Source: Symbiobacteriaceae bacterium
Lineage (GTDB): Bacteria; Bacillota; Sulfobacillia; Symbiobacteriales; Symbiobacteriaceae
Assembly (NCBI GenBank): GCA_029239785.1
Contig: JARBUG010000003.1
Span: 1-64,000 of the forward strand
Reading direction: 5' to 3'
DNA: 64,000 nucleotides
The notes under the pieces are model-generated. The model ran no database searches and had not been told where the DNA came from. It saw only the letters and a list, made by a program, of their open reading frames with translations. A program made the translations under genes and the position numbers. Below, piece by piece: positions 30,974-38,630 of the stretch. Position 1 is the first letter of the stretch, and every line of letters starts with the position of its first letter.

Positions 30974-31939
30974 ATGATGAACTGGCTGCATGACGCCCAG
31001 TACAGCCTGGTCCTGTTCACCCTCTTTACCCAGGCCAGCGTGGGCGCCTTCTGGGTGCTGCTGGTCAGCGATTTCCTCAAGCGCAAGGCGCCGGACGCCA
31101 TTCAGGACGCCTTCACCCGCATCGGCACGTACATTCTCGTGCCGCTCACCGCTGTAGGCCTGATTTTCTCCACCACCCACCTGGGCCGGCCGATTTACGC
31201 CTGGCGGGCGTTGCGCCACATCGACTCCTCGTGGCTTTCCCGGGAAATCTGGGGCTTCGGCCTCTTCTTCGGCCTCGTGGCCCTTTACACGTTCCTCTGG
31301 TGGAAGCGCATCAACGATGCGGAACTGCGCCGCCACATCGGCGTGGTGACGGGCATTGTGGGGGTCCTGGCCATCGTATCGCAGATCATGGTTTACCAGA
31401 TTCCCGGGCGCCCCACCTGGAACCACCTGTCTACCTTCCCGCTCTTTGGGGCCTCGGGCCTGATTCTCGGGCCGCTGGCCGTGGCAGTTGTCTACAGCAT
31501 CGTCTGGGGCCGGTTTATCGACCTGAAGCAGGGTGAGGCGACTGTGCGGCTCTCGCACCGCCGCCTGGGCATCACGCTCCTGTCTGGCGCCGTAATCTAC
31601 GCTGTCGGCCTGTTGTGGCGGCTGCACTTCCTGGCTTCCAGCGCCTATCAGCCCTCCGCCGCCGTGGCCGGCAAGGCCGCCGTGGGCGCTGAGACCGTCA
31701 AGACGGCGCTGGTGATTGGTCATCAGATTGTGGAAGCGAACCGGCTCATGTTGGGCCTGCAGGCGGCGCTGGGCATCGGGGTGCCGGCCCTGCTGGCCGT
31801 GGCGCTCTGGTACCTGCACAAGAAGGGCGCCAGCCTCAAGCTCTGCAACGCCCTGATCGCCGCCGGGCTTCCGCTTGTGGCCCTGGGCGAACTGGCCGGC
31901 CGGGCGCTCTACTACCTGACGGGTCGCCCCTGGTTCTAA
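30974..31939 (+). CDS. DmsC-like membrane anchor subunit
   Basis: 321 residues with eight hydrophobic segments. THLGRPIYAWRALRHI and SSWLSREIWGFG are typical of the DmsC (DMSO reductase anchor) family, and RPTWNHLSTFPLFG occurs in the expected loop. It should bind menaquinol in the membrane and pass electrons to the four-cluster subunit. It starts 3 bp after that gene, with AAGGAGGGG upstream. The combination with a NapA-like catalytic subunit differs from both classical Nap and classical Dms systems. Confidence 0.85.
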   Translation: MMNWLHDAQYSLVLFTLFTQASVGAFWVLLVSDFLKRKAPDAIQDAFTRIGTYILVPLTAVGLIFSTTHLGRPIYAWRALRHIDSSWLSREIWGFGLFFGLVALYTFLWWKRINDAELRRHIGVVTGIVGVLAIVSQIMVYQIPGRPTWNHLSTFPLFGASGLILGPLAVAVVYSIVWGRFIDLKQGEATVRLSHRRLGITLLSGAVIYAVGLLWRLHFLASSAYQPSAAVAGKAAVGAETVKTALVIGHQIVEANRLMLGLQAALGIGVPALLAVALWYLHKKGASLKLCNALIAAGLPLVALGELAGRALYYLTGRPWF

Positions 31940-31959
31940 GCGAAAGGAGCGGTCAAAGC

Positions 31960-32142
31960 ATGAACAAGGATCGCCGGACGACGCTGAAGGCCCTGGTGCT
32001 TGGCACCCTGGGCGGACTGGCCGTAATCGCCGCCCGCCGGGGCTTCAAGGGTGCGGGCAAGTTGGCTGCCCAGGTGGGCAAGCCCCTGGCGCCCAAGGTC
32101 GAAACAAAGACCTACGGTTACAAGGAGATCAACCTCTCTTAA
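31960..32142 (+). CDS. 60-residue Tat-signal-like small protein
   Basis: 60 residues with a twin-arginine-like opening (KDRRTTLKALVLGTLGGLAV) and a single hydrophobic segment, then a basic tail. It is the last gene of the molybdoenzyme operon, 21 bp after the anchor gene, with AAAGGAG upstream. Small Tat-type peptides are known next to formate dehydrogenase operons, where their role is unclear; a part in assembly or anchoring is an inference. A hairpin terminator follows. Confidence 0.6.
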   Translation: MNKDRRTTLKALVLGTLGGLAVIAARRGFKGAGKLAAQVGKPLAPKVETKTYGYKEINLS

Positions 32143-32149
32143 TGGGTGT

Positions 32150-32190
32150 AAGGGGCGGCCTGCCGATTGCGGCATGTCGCCCCTTTCCTT
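32150..32190 (+). terminator. Terminator of the molybdoenzyme operon
   Basis: AAGGGGCG / CGCCCCTT outer stem with an inner TGCCG/CGGCA stem, followed by TCCTTTT, 8 bp after the stop of the small protein. Confidence 0.8.
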
Positions 32191-32272
32191 TTGACCGTTT
32201 AGCAGGTTCCGGCGCCCCGTTGAAGAAGAGTTACGCACACATGCTTAGTTAATCGAAATGGAGACAGTGCGT

Positions 32273-33058
32273 ATGATCACTTACCTTGAGCAATTCCCCC
32301 CGCTACTCCTCGGCCTGATCGCCAGCCTCGCAGCAGGCTTGGCTACCAGCCTGGGCGCCCTCCCCGTCTTCATTACCCGCAAGATTCACCCCAAGGCCCA
32401 GGACGGCATGCTCGGGTTCGCCGCCGGCGTCATGCTGGCCGCCACCGTCTTCAGCCTCATCATCCCCGCCATTGAGAAGGGCGGCGGCGGCATCAAGGGC
32501 GTGATGGCGGCCTCCATCGGCATCATCGCCGGTGGCATCTTCCTGGACTTAATCGACAAGGTCTCGCCGCACCAGCACTTCATCAAGGGCCCGGAGGGCG
32601 ACGTTGCTTCGTCGTCACTGGCAAAGATCTGGCTCTTTGTCATCGCCATTACCATTCACAATTTCCCGGAAGGGCTGGCGGTGGGCGTTGGCGTGGGCAG
32701 CGGCGACCTGGGCAACGGTATCAGCCTGGCCGTCGGTATCGCCCTGCAGAACATTCCTGAGGGCCTCGCCGTGGCGCTAGCGCTGCTCGGCGAGAAGTAC
32801 AAGCCTGGCTATGTCTTCTGGATTACCCTGCTGACAGGCCTTGTAGAGCCCGTAGGCGCCATTTTCGGCCTGGTCGGGGCCGTGTATGCCCATGCGTTCC
32901 TGCCTTATGCCCTGGCCTTCGCTGGCGGCGCCATGCTCTTCGTCATCAGCGACGAAATCATTCCCGAAACGCATGAGCGCGGCAACGAACGGATTGCTAC
33001 CTATCTGATCCTGATCGGTTTTATTGTGATGATGGCGTTGGACACGACGCTTGGGTAG
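32273..33058 (+). CDS. ZIP family metal transporter (ZupT-like)
   Basis: 261 residues with eight hydrophobic segments. Helices 4 and 5 carry the metal-binding motifs HNFPEGLAVG and QNIPEGLAVA, the ZIP hallmarks, and a His-containing loop (SPHQHFIKG) lies between helices 3 and 4. It should import zinc or another divalent metal such as iron or manganese. The start at 32273 has GGAG 9 bases upstream; an ATG five codons earlier is possible. It ends 11 bp before the next gene. Confidence 0.88.
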   Translation: MITYLEQFPPLLLGLIASLAAGLATSLGALPVFITRKIHPKAQDGMLGFAAGVMLAATVFSLIIPAIEKGGGGIKGVMAASIGIIAGGIFLDLIDKVSPHQHFIKGPEGDVASSSLAKIWLFVIAITIHNFPEGLAVGVGVGSGDLGNGISLAVGIALQNIPEGLAVALALLGEKYKPGYVFWITLLTGLVEPVGAIFGLVGAVYAHAFLPYALAFAGGAMLFVISDEIIPETHERGNERIATYLILIGFIVMMALDTTLG

Positions 33059-33069
33059 GAGGGAGACCC

Positions 33070-34341
33070 ATGCCTGACACTAAGCAATCGCTGGAACTGT
33101 ACGCCCTGGCCCTCGCCCTCGTGCCTGACGAGACCGAAGCCGGCGATATCTTCATGGCGGCACGGGACGAGGAGCACCTGTGCCATCTCGCCGCGCAGTG
33201 GCGGGAGCGGCGCGGGCTGCCGTACCTGGCGAATCCGCCGACGCTCCCGAAGCTTACCGAGGAGCAGGCTTCGTACGGAATGCACGTGGCCCGCCGAAAG
33301 GAACGGCGCCGGCGTTCTTTCCGGCTCATGCTGGTGGCTGGCATGCTGGTGGTGCTGGCAGCAGGAGCGGCCGCTTTCGGCCGCCTGCCTGTCCCGGGCG
33401 TATCCCTCGACCCGACCCGGCTCGACAAGTCTGGGCCCGCGCAGGCGGCCCAGTCCTCCGCCGTCCCGCTGATTGTCGAGGTGACCAGGGCAGAGGCCAC
33501 GCCGGGCGCCATCACGGTGTGGTGGAACTACACGGGCGCCCAGGGCGACCCGCCGGTCCTCGTCCTGGGCGATTCGACAATCGGCGCGGACTCTGTCGAA
33601 TCTCGTCGAGAAGGCAGCGGCGGCCGGATCGAGGGCTCCAGTACATACACGGTGATCACGGCCGGCAGGAAGAACGCTCGCCTTGAAATCCGGCAGCGCG
33701 ACACAAATGAGCTCTTAACCGCCTCGGCGCCGTTCGACCTGACCCGAGTGAGCGACCCCGACGCACGCGTCGTCTGGGGGGAGACCGTCATCTTCGACCA
33801 CGCACGCATACCGCTGGGCACGGTGGATCAGATCATGCTGGGCGCCAACTACACGCTCCTCCGGTACAGGCCTGCCGGCATCATCGCCCACGCCGACACG
33901 CTTGATGTCAAGGCAGACGGAAAGACGCTGGACGCCTATGGCGAACTGGCACCAATGCGTTATCTCACCGACGGTCAGGAGTTGGTGTTTGGTCCCGTTC
34001 CGCCAGGCGCTGAGGAAATCGAGGTAACAGGACGAGGCAGCGGGGCGGGTGCCTACGTAAGCATGGGTCTAAACAGTACCACCGATGTGCAGCGATACGG
34101 CCTTGATACCATCGTCATCGTGGATTTGATGGTGGACAAGGATGCACCGTTTCAGGAGGCAACCCTTCTCACCCCCGGAGAAGCATACCGAGCCGAGGTC
34201 AGGGAAGTGGAGCGCCGCAATAACCTGGTTCGATACGAACTGCGTGCTAACGGGATACCGCCTGGAGCGGAGGTCATTGGCGTTCAGTTGTATGCTGAAC
34301 GGCAGTTCCCCGGACGGCCAGTTACCATCGACCTGTCATAG
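33070..34341 (+). CDS. Predicted membrane-anchored protein, anti-sigma-like layout, unknown function
   Basis: 423 residues. A cytoplasmic-looking N-terminal part (about 80 residues) ends in a very basic stretch (ARRKERRRRSFR), then one transmembrane helix (MLVAGMLVVLAAGAAAFG), then about 320 residues predicted to lie outside the cell and to be beta-rich. The layout resembles membrane-bound anti-sigma factors, but no zinc-binding motif is seen, and no sigma gene is adjacent. GTAGGAGGGAG precedes ATG 33070. It may be co-transcribed with the ZIP gene. Confidence 0.5.
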   Translation: MPDTKQSLELYALALALVPDETEAGDIFMAARDEEHLCHLAAQWRERRGLPYLANPPTLPKLTEEQASYGMHVARRKERRRRSFRLMLVAGMLVVLAAGAAAFGRLPVPGVSLDPTRLDKSGPAQAAQSSAVPLIVEVTRAEATPGAITVWWNYTGAQGDPPVLVLGDSTIGADSVESRREGSGGRIEGSSTYTVITAGRKNARLEIRQRDTNELLTASAPFDLTRVSDPDARVVWGETVIFDHARIPLGTVDQIMLGANYTLLRYRPAGIIAHADTLDVKADGKTLDAYGELAPMRYLTDGQELVFGPVPPGAEEIEVTGRGSGAGAYVSMGLNSTTDVQRYGLDTIVIVDLMVDKDAPFQEATLLTPGEAYRAEVREVERRNNLVRYELRANGIPPGAEVIGVQLYAERQFPGRPVTIDLS

Positions 34342-34349
34342 AAACGCAG

Positions 34350-34381
34350 AAAGGCCGGGAGGCGTACCTCCCGGCCTTTTC
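34350..34381. terminator. Bidirectional terminator
   Basis: A perfect 13-bp stem AAAGGCCGGGAGG / CCTCCCGGCCTTT with loop CGTA, T-run on the plus side, A-run at its start. It serves the upstream gene and the convergent arsR gene. Confidence 0.9.
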
Positions 34382-34392
34382 CATGAAACCGT

Positions 34393-34734
34393 TTAGCGCT
34401 TATCGATTGCCGTTACATGGTCCAGCAGAACGGACTGACGGGCCAGTTGCTCGGCCAGGACCCGGCGCACCGAATCGCACACAGCCAGAATGTGCTCCGA
34501 CGAGAGCCGGTAGTACATGTTCAGGCCTTCCTTGCGCGATTCGACAAGACCGTGTTGCTTCATCAGGGACAGATGCTGGGACAGATTGGGCATCGTCACG
34601 TCGACAGCCTTCGCAAGATCCCCCGCCGTCAGCTCAGTCTCTTTGAGCGTGTACAGGATCTCCAGCCGCTTCGGGCTGGCCAGCACCTGACACAGGCGCG
34701 CCTGAAACTCAAAAATCCGCTTGTCCTGCTCCAT
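34393..34734 (-). CDS. ArsR/SmtB family transcriptional regulator
   Basis: 113 residues of winged-helix fold. The recognition helix region reads MPNLSQHLSLMKQHGLV, followed by the wing ESRKEGLNMYYRL. Cysteines are at VLCDSV-like position (VCDSV, C-terminal helix) and near the N-terminus (RLCQVLASPKR), so a thiol- or metal-responsive switch is possible. The start at 34734 has AGGAGG about 11 bases upstream; the longer open frame starts inside the promoter region. It is divergent from the pyruvate dehydrogenase operon. Its effector is not known. Confidence 0.85.
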   Translation of the reverse strand: MEQDKRIFEFQARLCQVLASPKRLEILYTLKETELTAGDLAKAVDVTMPNLSQHLSLMKQHGLVESRKEGLNMYYRLSSEHILAVCDSVRRVLAEQLARQSVLLDHVTAIDKR

Positions 34735-34769
34735 CGTTTTAAACGCCTCCTGTGCATAAGGAAACCTTC

Positions 34770-34808
34770 TAATATAGCAATTATTAACCGGACAGCCGAA
34801 TTTGTCAA
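34770..34808 (-). promoter_or_regulatory. arsR promoter with overlapping operator-like dyad
   Basis: On the minus strand TTGACA (34803-34808) and AATAAT (34780-34785) are separated by exactly 17 bp. An imperfect dyad, TAATATAGCAATTATTA (34770-34786), overlaps the -10, a typical place for ArsR autorepression. Confidence 0.65.
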
Positions 34809-34887
34809 TTGGGGTCGAACGCTGTCGAAACAAAATCTGAAACAAAATTACTGCGCTGGTCGGTATCGCTCTCTGAGAGAAAAAGCA

Positions 34888-34898
34888 CATATTATATG
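34888..34898. promoter_or_regulatory. Perfect 11-bp palindrome in the arsR-pdh gap
   Basis: CATATTATATG, extended by further matching bases with one mismatch (GC-A-...-A-GC), lies about 55 bp upstream of the pdh -35. It is a candidate ArsR-type or other dimer operator. Confidence 0.3.
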
Positions 34899-34953
34899 AG
34901 CGTGTTCTCCGCTCGTCAACAGAGATCCGGTGAAATGCTGAAAATGATCCTTA

Positions 34954-34982
34954 TTGACCATAAAGCGCCGATGAGCTACAAT
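34954..34982 (+). promoter_or_regulatory. Sigma-A promoter of the pdh operon
   Basis: TTGACC (34954-34959) and TACAAT (34977-34982) with a 17-bp spacer, both 5/6 matches. Transcription would start near 34989, leaving an 86-nt leader before pdhA. Confidence 0.75.
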
Positions 34983-35074
34983 TAGTTTCAGTACAAAGGT
35001 GATGAGAAAGTGTTGTCATCACCCCGAATCGCCCTATCAAGAGCTTCGCATGAAACAAAAGGGGGTTTCTCTCC

Positions 35075-36178
35075 ATGCAAACAGCACCCAATCCGGCCAC
35101 CGAAACCAAGCTGGATATGGAGCAGCTTTTCGAGGTCCGGCGGGTTCTTAATCCCGACGGTACCCTGGTCGGCCCCGAGCCCGACCTTACGCCCGAACAG
35201 CTGAAGGAAGTCTATCGCCTCATGGTCTACCTGCGGGTCTTCGACCAGCGCTGCCTCAACCTGCAGCGGCAGGGGCGCATGGGTACCTTCGCTCCGTTCA
35301 GCGGCCAGGAAGCCTGCCAGGTCGGCTCGGCCTACCTGCTGCAGAAGGGTAAGGACTGGATTTTCCCCACTTATCGCGACCACGGCGCCATGCATACGCT
35401 GGGCGTCCCCTCCGTCAATACCTTGCGCTATTACATGGGCGATGAAATGGGTTCCCGGGCGCCCGAAGGCGTTAACGCCTTCCCCATCTCCATTCCCATC
35501 GCGACCCAGCTGGTCCACGCCGTGGGCGCCGCCTGGGCCGCCAAAATCAAGGGTGAAGACACGGTCACCGTCGGCTACGTGGGCGACGGCGGCACCTCCC
35601 CTGGCGACTTCCACGAAGCCATGAACTTCGCGGCGGTCTACAACACCGCCACCATCCTGTTTGTGCAGAACAACAAGTACGCCATTTCGACACCGAACGC
35701 CAAGCAGTTCAAGACCAAGACGCTCGCCCAGCGGGCGCTGGCCTATGACATTCCTGGTGTCCGGGTGGACGGGCAGGACATTTTCGCCGTCCTCACCGTG
35801 TTCAAGGAAGCCATCGACCGGGCCCGGGCCGGCGGCGGCCCCACACTCATCGAGGCGCTCACCTTCCGCTACGGCCCGCACACCACGTCCGACGATCCCA
35901 AGCGGTACCGTACGCAGGAAGAGGTCGAAGCCTGGCAGGCGAAGGATCCCATCGAGCGTATGCGCAAGTACCTGGTGACCAAGGGTCTCTGGACCGACAC
36001 CGACGACGAGTCGCTCTGGAACTGGGCCAAGGACCAGGTCAACGCCGCCGTCACCGAAGCCGAATCCATCGGCAAGCCCAGTGTGGACGAGCTATTCGAC
36101 TACCTGTATGCTGAGCCCACTCCGGAACTCCTGCGGCAGAAGGAGTACCTGAAGAAGTACCTCAGCAAGCAGGGTTAA
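35075..36178 (+). CDS. pdhA: Pyruvate dehydrogenase E1 component, alpha subunit
   Basis: 367 residues. The thiamine diphosphate motif is GDGGTSPGDFHEAMNFAAVY ending in QNN, with the preceding TYRDHGAMHTLGV loop, as in E1-alpha subunits of pyruvate or branched-chain 2-oxoacid dehydrogenases. With E1-beta it decarboxylates the 2-oxoacid and passes the acyl group to lipoyl-E2. AAAGGGGG precedes ATG 35075. It is the first gene of a four-gene operon (18 bp to the next). The substrate is taken as pyruvate because a full set of complex genes is present, but a branched-chain or acetoin substrate cannot be excluded from sequence. Confidence 0.9.
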   Translation: MQTAPNPATETKLDMEQLFEVRRVLNPDGTLVGPEPDLTPEQLKEVYRLMVYLRVFDQRCLNLQRQGRMGTFAPFSGQEACQVGSAYLLQKGKDWIFPTYRDHGAMHTLGVPSVNTLRYYMGDEMGSRAPEGVNAFPISIPIATQLVHAVGAAWAAKIKGEDTVTVGYVGDGGTSPGDFHEAMNFAAVYNTATILFVQNNKYAISTPNAKQFKTKTLAQRALAYDIPGVRVDGQDIFAVLTVFKEAIDRARAGGGPTLIEALTFRYGPHTTSDDPKRYRTQEEVEAWQAKDPIERMRKYLVTKGLWTDTDDESLWNWAKDQVNAAVTEAESIGKPSVDELFDYLYAEPTPELLRQKEYLKKYLSKQG

Positions 36179-36195
36179 GGGGGAGGCCAAGCATT

Positions 36196-37176
36196 ATGGC
36201 TAAAATGACACTGATTCAGGCAATTAACGATGCACTCAAGGTTGCCATGCGCCGCGACCCCAGCGTTCTGGTCATGGGTGAAGACGTAGGCGTCAACGGC
36301 GGCGTCTTCCGTGCCACCGACGGCATTCACGCCGAGTTCGGCGAAGCCCGGGCCATTGACACCCCGCTGGCCGAATCCGGCTTTGTGGGCGCCGCCACCG
36401 GCATGGCCGTCAACGGCCTCAAGCCCGTGGTCGAAATCCAGTTCGACGGCTTCCTGGCCCCGGCCCAGGAGCATGTGGTTAACCACATCGCCCGCATTCG
36501 GCACCGCAGCCGCGGCCGTTTCACCTGCCCCCTGGTGCTCCGTATTCCGTCCTGGGGCGGCATCAAGGCGCTGGAGCATCACTCCGAATCCATCGAAAAC
36601 TGGTACGTAAACAACCCCGGCCTGAAAATCGTCGTGCCGTCCAATCCGTACGATGCCAAGGGCCTGCTGCTGGCCGCCATTGACGATCCTGACCCCGTTA
36701 TGTTCTTTGAACCCAAGCGGCTCTACCGGGCATTCCGCGGCGAAGTGCCTGAGGATTACTACACCGTGCCCATCGGTAAGGCGGCCATCGCCCGCGAAGG
36801 CAAGGATATGACCATTCTCACCTACGGTGTCCACGTTCACACCGCCCTGGAGGCTGCCGAAAAGGCCGCCGCCCAGTACAACTGGCAGGCCGAGGTCGTC
36901 GACCTCCGCAGCCTGAACCCGCTCGACCTGGACACCATTATCGCCTCCGTCAAGAAGACGGGCCGGGTCGTCATCGTCACCGAAGCGCCCAAGTCTGGCG
37001 GCTTCCACAGCGAACTGGTCGCCCTGATCAACGACCATGCCCTGGAGTACCTCGAGGCGCCTGTCGCCCGGGTCACCGGCTTCGACGTGCCCATGCCGTA
37101 CCTGCTCTCCGAAGACCTGTATCTGCCGGATGCCGGCCGGGTCGTCGAAGCGATGCAGAGCGTGAAGACGTACTAA
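36196..37176 (+). CDS. pdhB: Pyruvate dehydrogenase E1 component, beta subunit
   Basis: 326 residues. The N-terminal pyrimidine-binding domain shows MGEDVGVNGGVFRAT and DTPLAESGFVGAATGMA; the C-terminal transketolase-like domain shows VVDLRSLNPLDLDTI and RVVIVTEAPKSGGF. It forms the heterotetramer with E1-alpha and helps bind thiamine diphosphate. It starts 18 bp after pdhA with GGGGGAGG upstream. No unusual features. Confidence 0.92.
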   Translation: MAKMTLIQAINDALKVAMRRDPSVLVMGEDVGVNGGVFRATDGIHAEFGEARAIDTPLAESGFVGAATGMAVNGLKPVVEIQFDGFLAPAQEHVVNHIARIRHRSRGRFTCPLVLRIPSWGGIKALEHHSESIENWYVNNPGLKIVVPSNPYDAKGLLLAAIDDPDPVMFFEPKRLYRAFRGEVPEDYYTVPIGKAAIAREGKDMTILTYGVHVHTALEAAEKAAAQYNWQAEVVDLRSLNPLDLDTIIASVKKTGRVVIVTEAPKSGGFHSELVALINDHALEYLEAPVARVTGFDVPMPYLLSEDLYLPDAGRVVEAMQSVKTY

Positions 37177-37254
37177 CTGGCAATACTATGAGCCATGGTG
37201 TGCGGCCTTCCGCCCCATGGCTCTATGCCTGCACTTCTTGACAGGAGGACCACC

Positions 37255-38628
37255 ATGGCCATTGAATTTAAGCTCCCCGACGTGGGCGAAGGCCTGCACG
37301 AAGCCGAATTGCTGAAGTGGATGGTCAACGAGGGCGACTACGTCCGCGAAGACCAGCCCATTATGGAAGTCCAGACCGATAAGGCCGCCGTCGAAATTAC
37401 CTCGCCCGTCACTGCCAAGGTTGCGAAGTTGATCGGCAAGGTCGGCGACATTCTGCATGTACACAGCGTCGTCGTCGTTTTTGACGACGGCAAGGCGGCG
37501 GGCTTGCCCGCCCAGGATAAAGCTGAGGCGGCTGTGGCCGCGGCGGCGCCGGCGGGCGCCGAGCCCAAGGCCCAGGCTGACGTGGTCGCCGCTGCGGCTG
37601 CTGCGGCGCCGCTCACGGTCATCGCCGGGGGCGGGGCCGGGGTTGGCGGCAAGGCGCTGGCCTCGCCCGCGACCCGCAAACTGGCCCGTGAACTGGGCGT
37701 TGACATTAACCAGGTGCCCGGGTCCGGCCCTGCCGGCCGCGTCACCTCTGGCGACGTGCGCAACTTTAAGGCTGGCAAGACCGCCGTACCGACTCCTGCT
37801 GCGGCCGTAGGTGCGCCGGCTCCCACTGCCCCGGCCACCGAGGCAGGCCCCGCTGCCCCCGCCGCCGCCACCACCCAGGTGGCCGCCGCCGCCCGGGGCG
37901 TTGCCAACGCTGTCGCCCCCATCGCCGGCGACGAGCGCCTCCCGCTCAAGGGCATCCGCAAGGTCATCTCCGAGCGCATGGCCAAGTCCGTCTACACTGC
38001 CCCCCACGTCACCGTGGTGGACGAAGTCGACATGTCTGCCCTGTCCGAGTTCCGCGGCAAGGCCAAGGAACTGGCTGCCAAGAAGGGCATCAAGCTTTCC
38101 TTCATGCCCTTCATCTTCAAGGCGCTTACTACCGCCCTGAAGGAGCACCCCTACCTGAACGCCCAGATCGACGACGAAAAGCAGGAGATCGTGCTGCGCA
38201 AGCAGTACCACATGGGCTTTGCGCTGGACACCGAGGCCGGTCTGCTCGTCCCCGTCGTCAAGGATGTGGACAAGAAGTCCGTCTTCCAGATCGCGGCCGA
38301 AATGCAGGACCTGATTGAGCGGGGCAAGGCTGGCAAGTTGGCGCCCGATGAGCTGAAGGGCAGCACCTTCACCATCTCCAACCAGGGCTCGGTAGGCGGC
38401 CTCTTCTTCACCCCGGTCATCAACTATCCCGAGGTCGCCATCCTCGGCGTTGGCAGCACCGTCGACCGTCCCGTCGTGAGGGATGGGCAGGTGACGGTGG
38501 CGCCCATGATGTACCTTGCGCTCTCCTTCGACCACCGGCTGATTGACGGCGCCCCGGCCTCCCGGTTCCTGAACCGGGTCATCGAATTGCTCACCAACCC
38601 GACGCTCCTGATGATGGAGGCGATGTAG
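37255..38628 (+). CDS. pdhC: Dihydrolipoyl acetyltransferase (E2)
   Basis: 457 residues in three domains joined by Ala/Pro-rich linkers. One lipoyl domain (residues 1-80) has the lysine in VQTDKAAVEI. A peripheral-subunit-binding domain lies near residue 140 (ASPATRKLARELGV and GPAGRVTSGDV). The catalytic domain ends in SFDHRLIDGAPASRF, with the HxxxDG active site. It accepts acetyl from E1 and transfers it to CoA. The start at 37255 is chosen for AGGAGG just upstream and MAIEFKLPDVGEG, the usual beginning; an earlier ATG lies in the intergenic space. Confidence 0.92.
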   Translation: MAIEFKLPDVGEGLHEAELLKWMVNEGDYVREDQPIMEVQTDKAAVEITSPVTAKVAKLIGKVGDILHVHSVVVVFDDGKAAGLPAQDKAEAAVAAAAPAGAEPKAQADVVAAAAAAAPLTVIAGGGAGVGGKALASPATRKLARELGVDINQVPGSGPAGRVTSGDVRNFKAGKTAVPTPAAAVGAPAPTAPATEAGPAAPAAATTQVAAAARGVANAVAPIAGDERLPLKGIRKVISERMAKSVYTAPHVTVVDEVDMSALSEFRGKAKELAAKKGIKLSFMPFIFKALTTALKEHPYLNAQIDDEKQEIVLRKQYHMGFALDTEAGLLVPVVKDVDKKSVFQIAAEMQDLIERGKAGKLAPDELKGSTFTISNQGSVGGLFFTPVINYPEVAILGVGSTVDRPVVRDGQVTVAPMMYLALSFDHRLIDGAPASRFLNRVIELLTNPTLLMMEAM

Positions 38629-38630
38629 CC

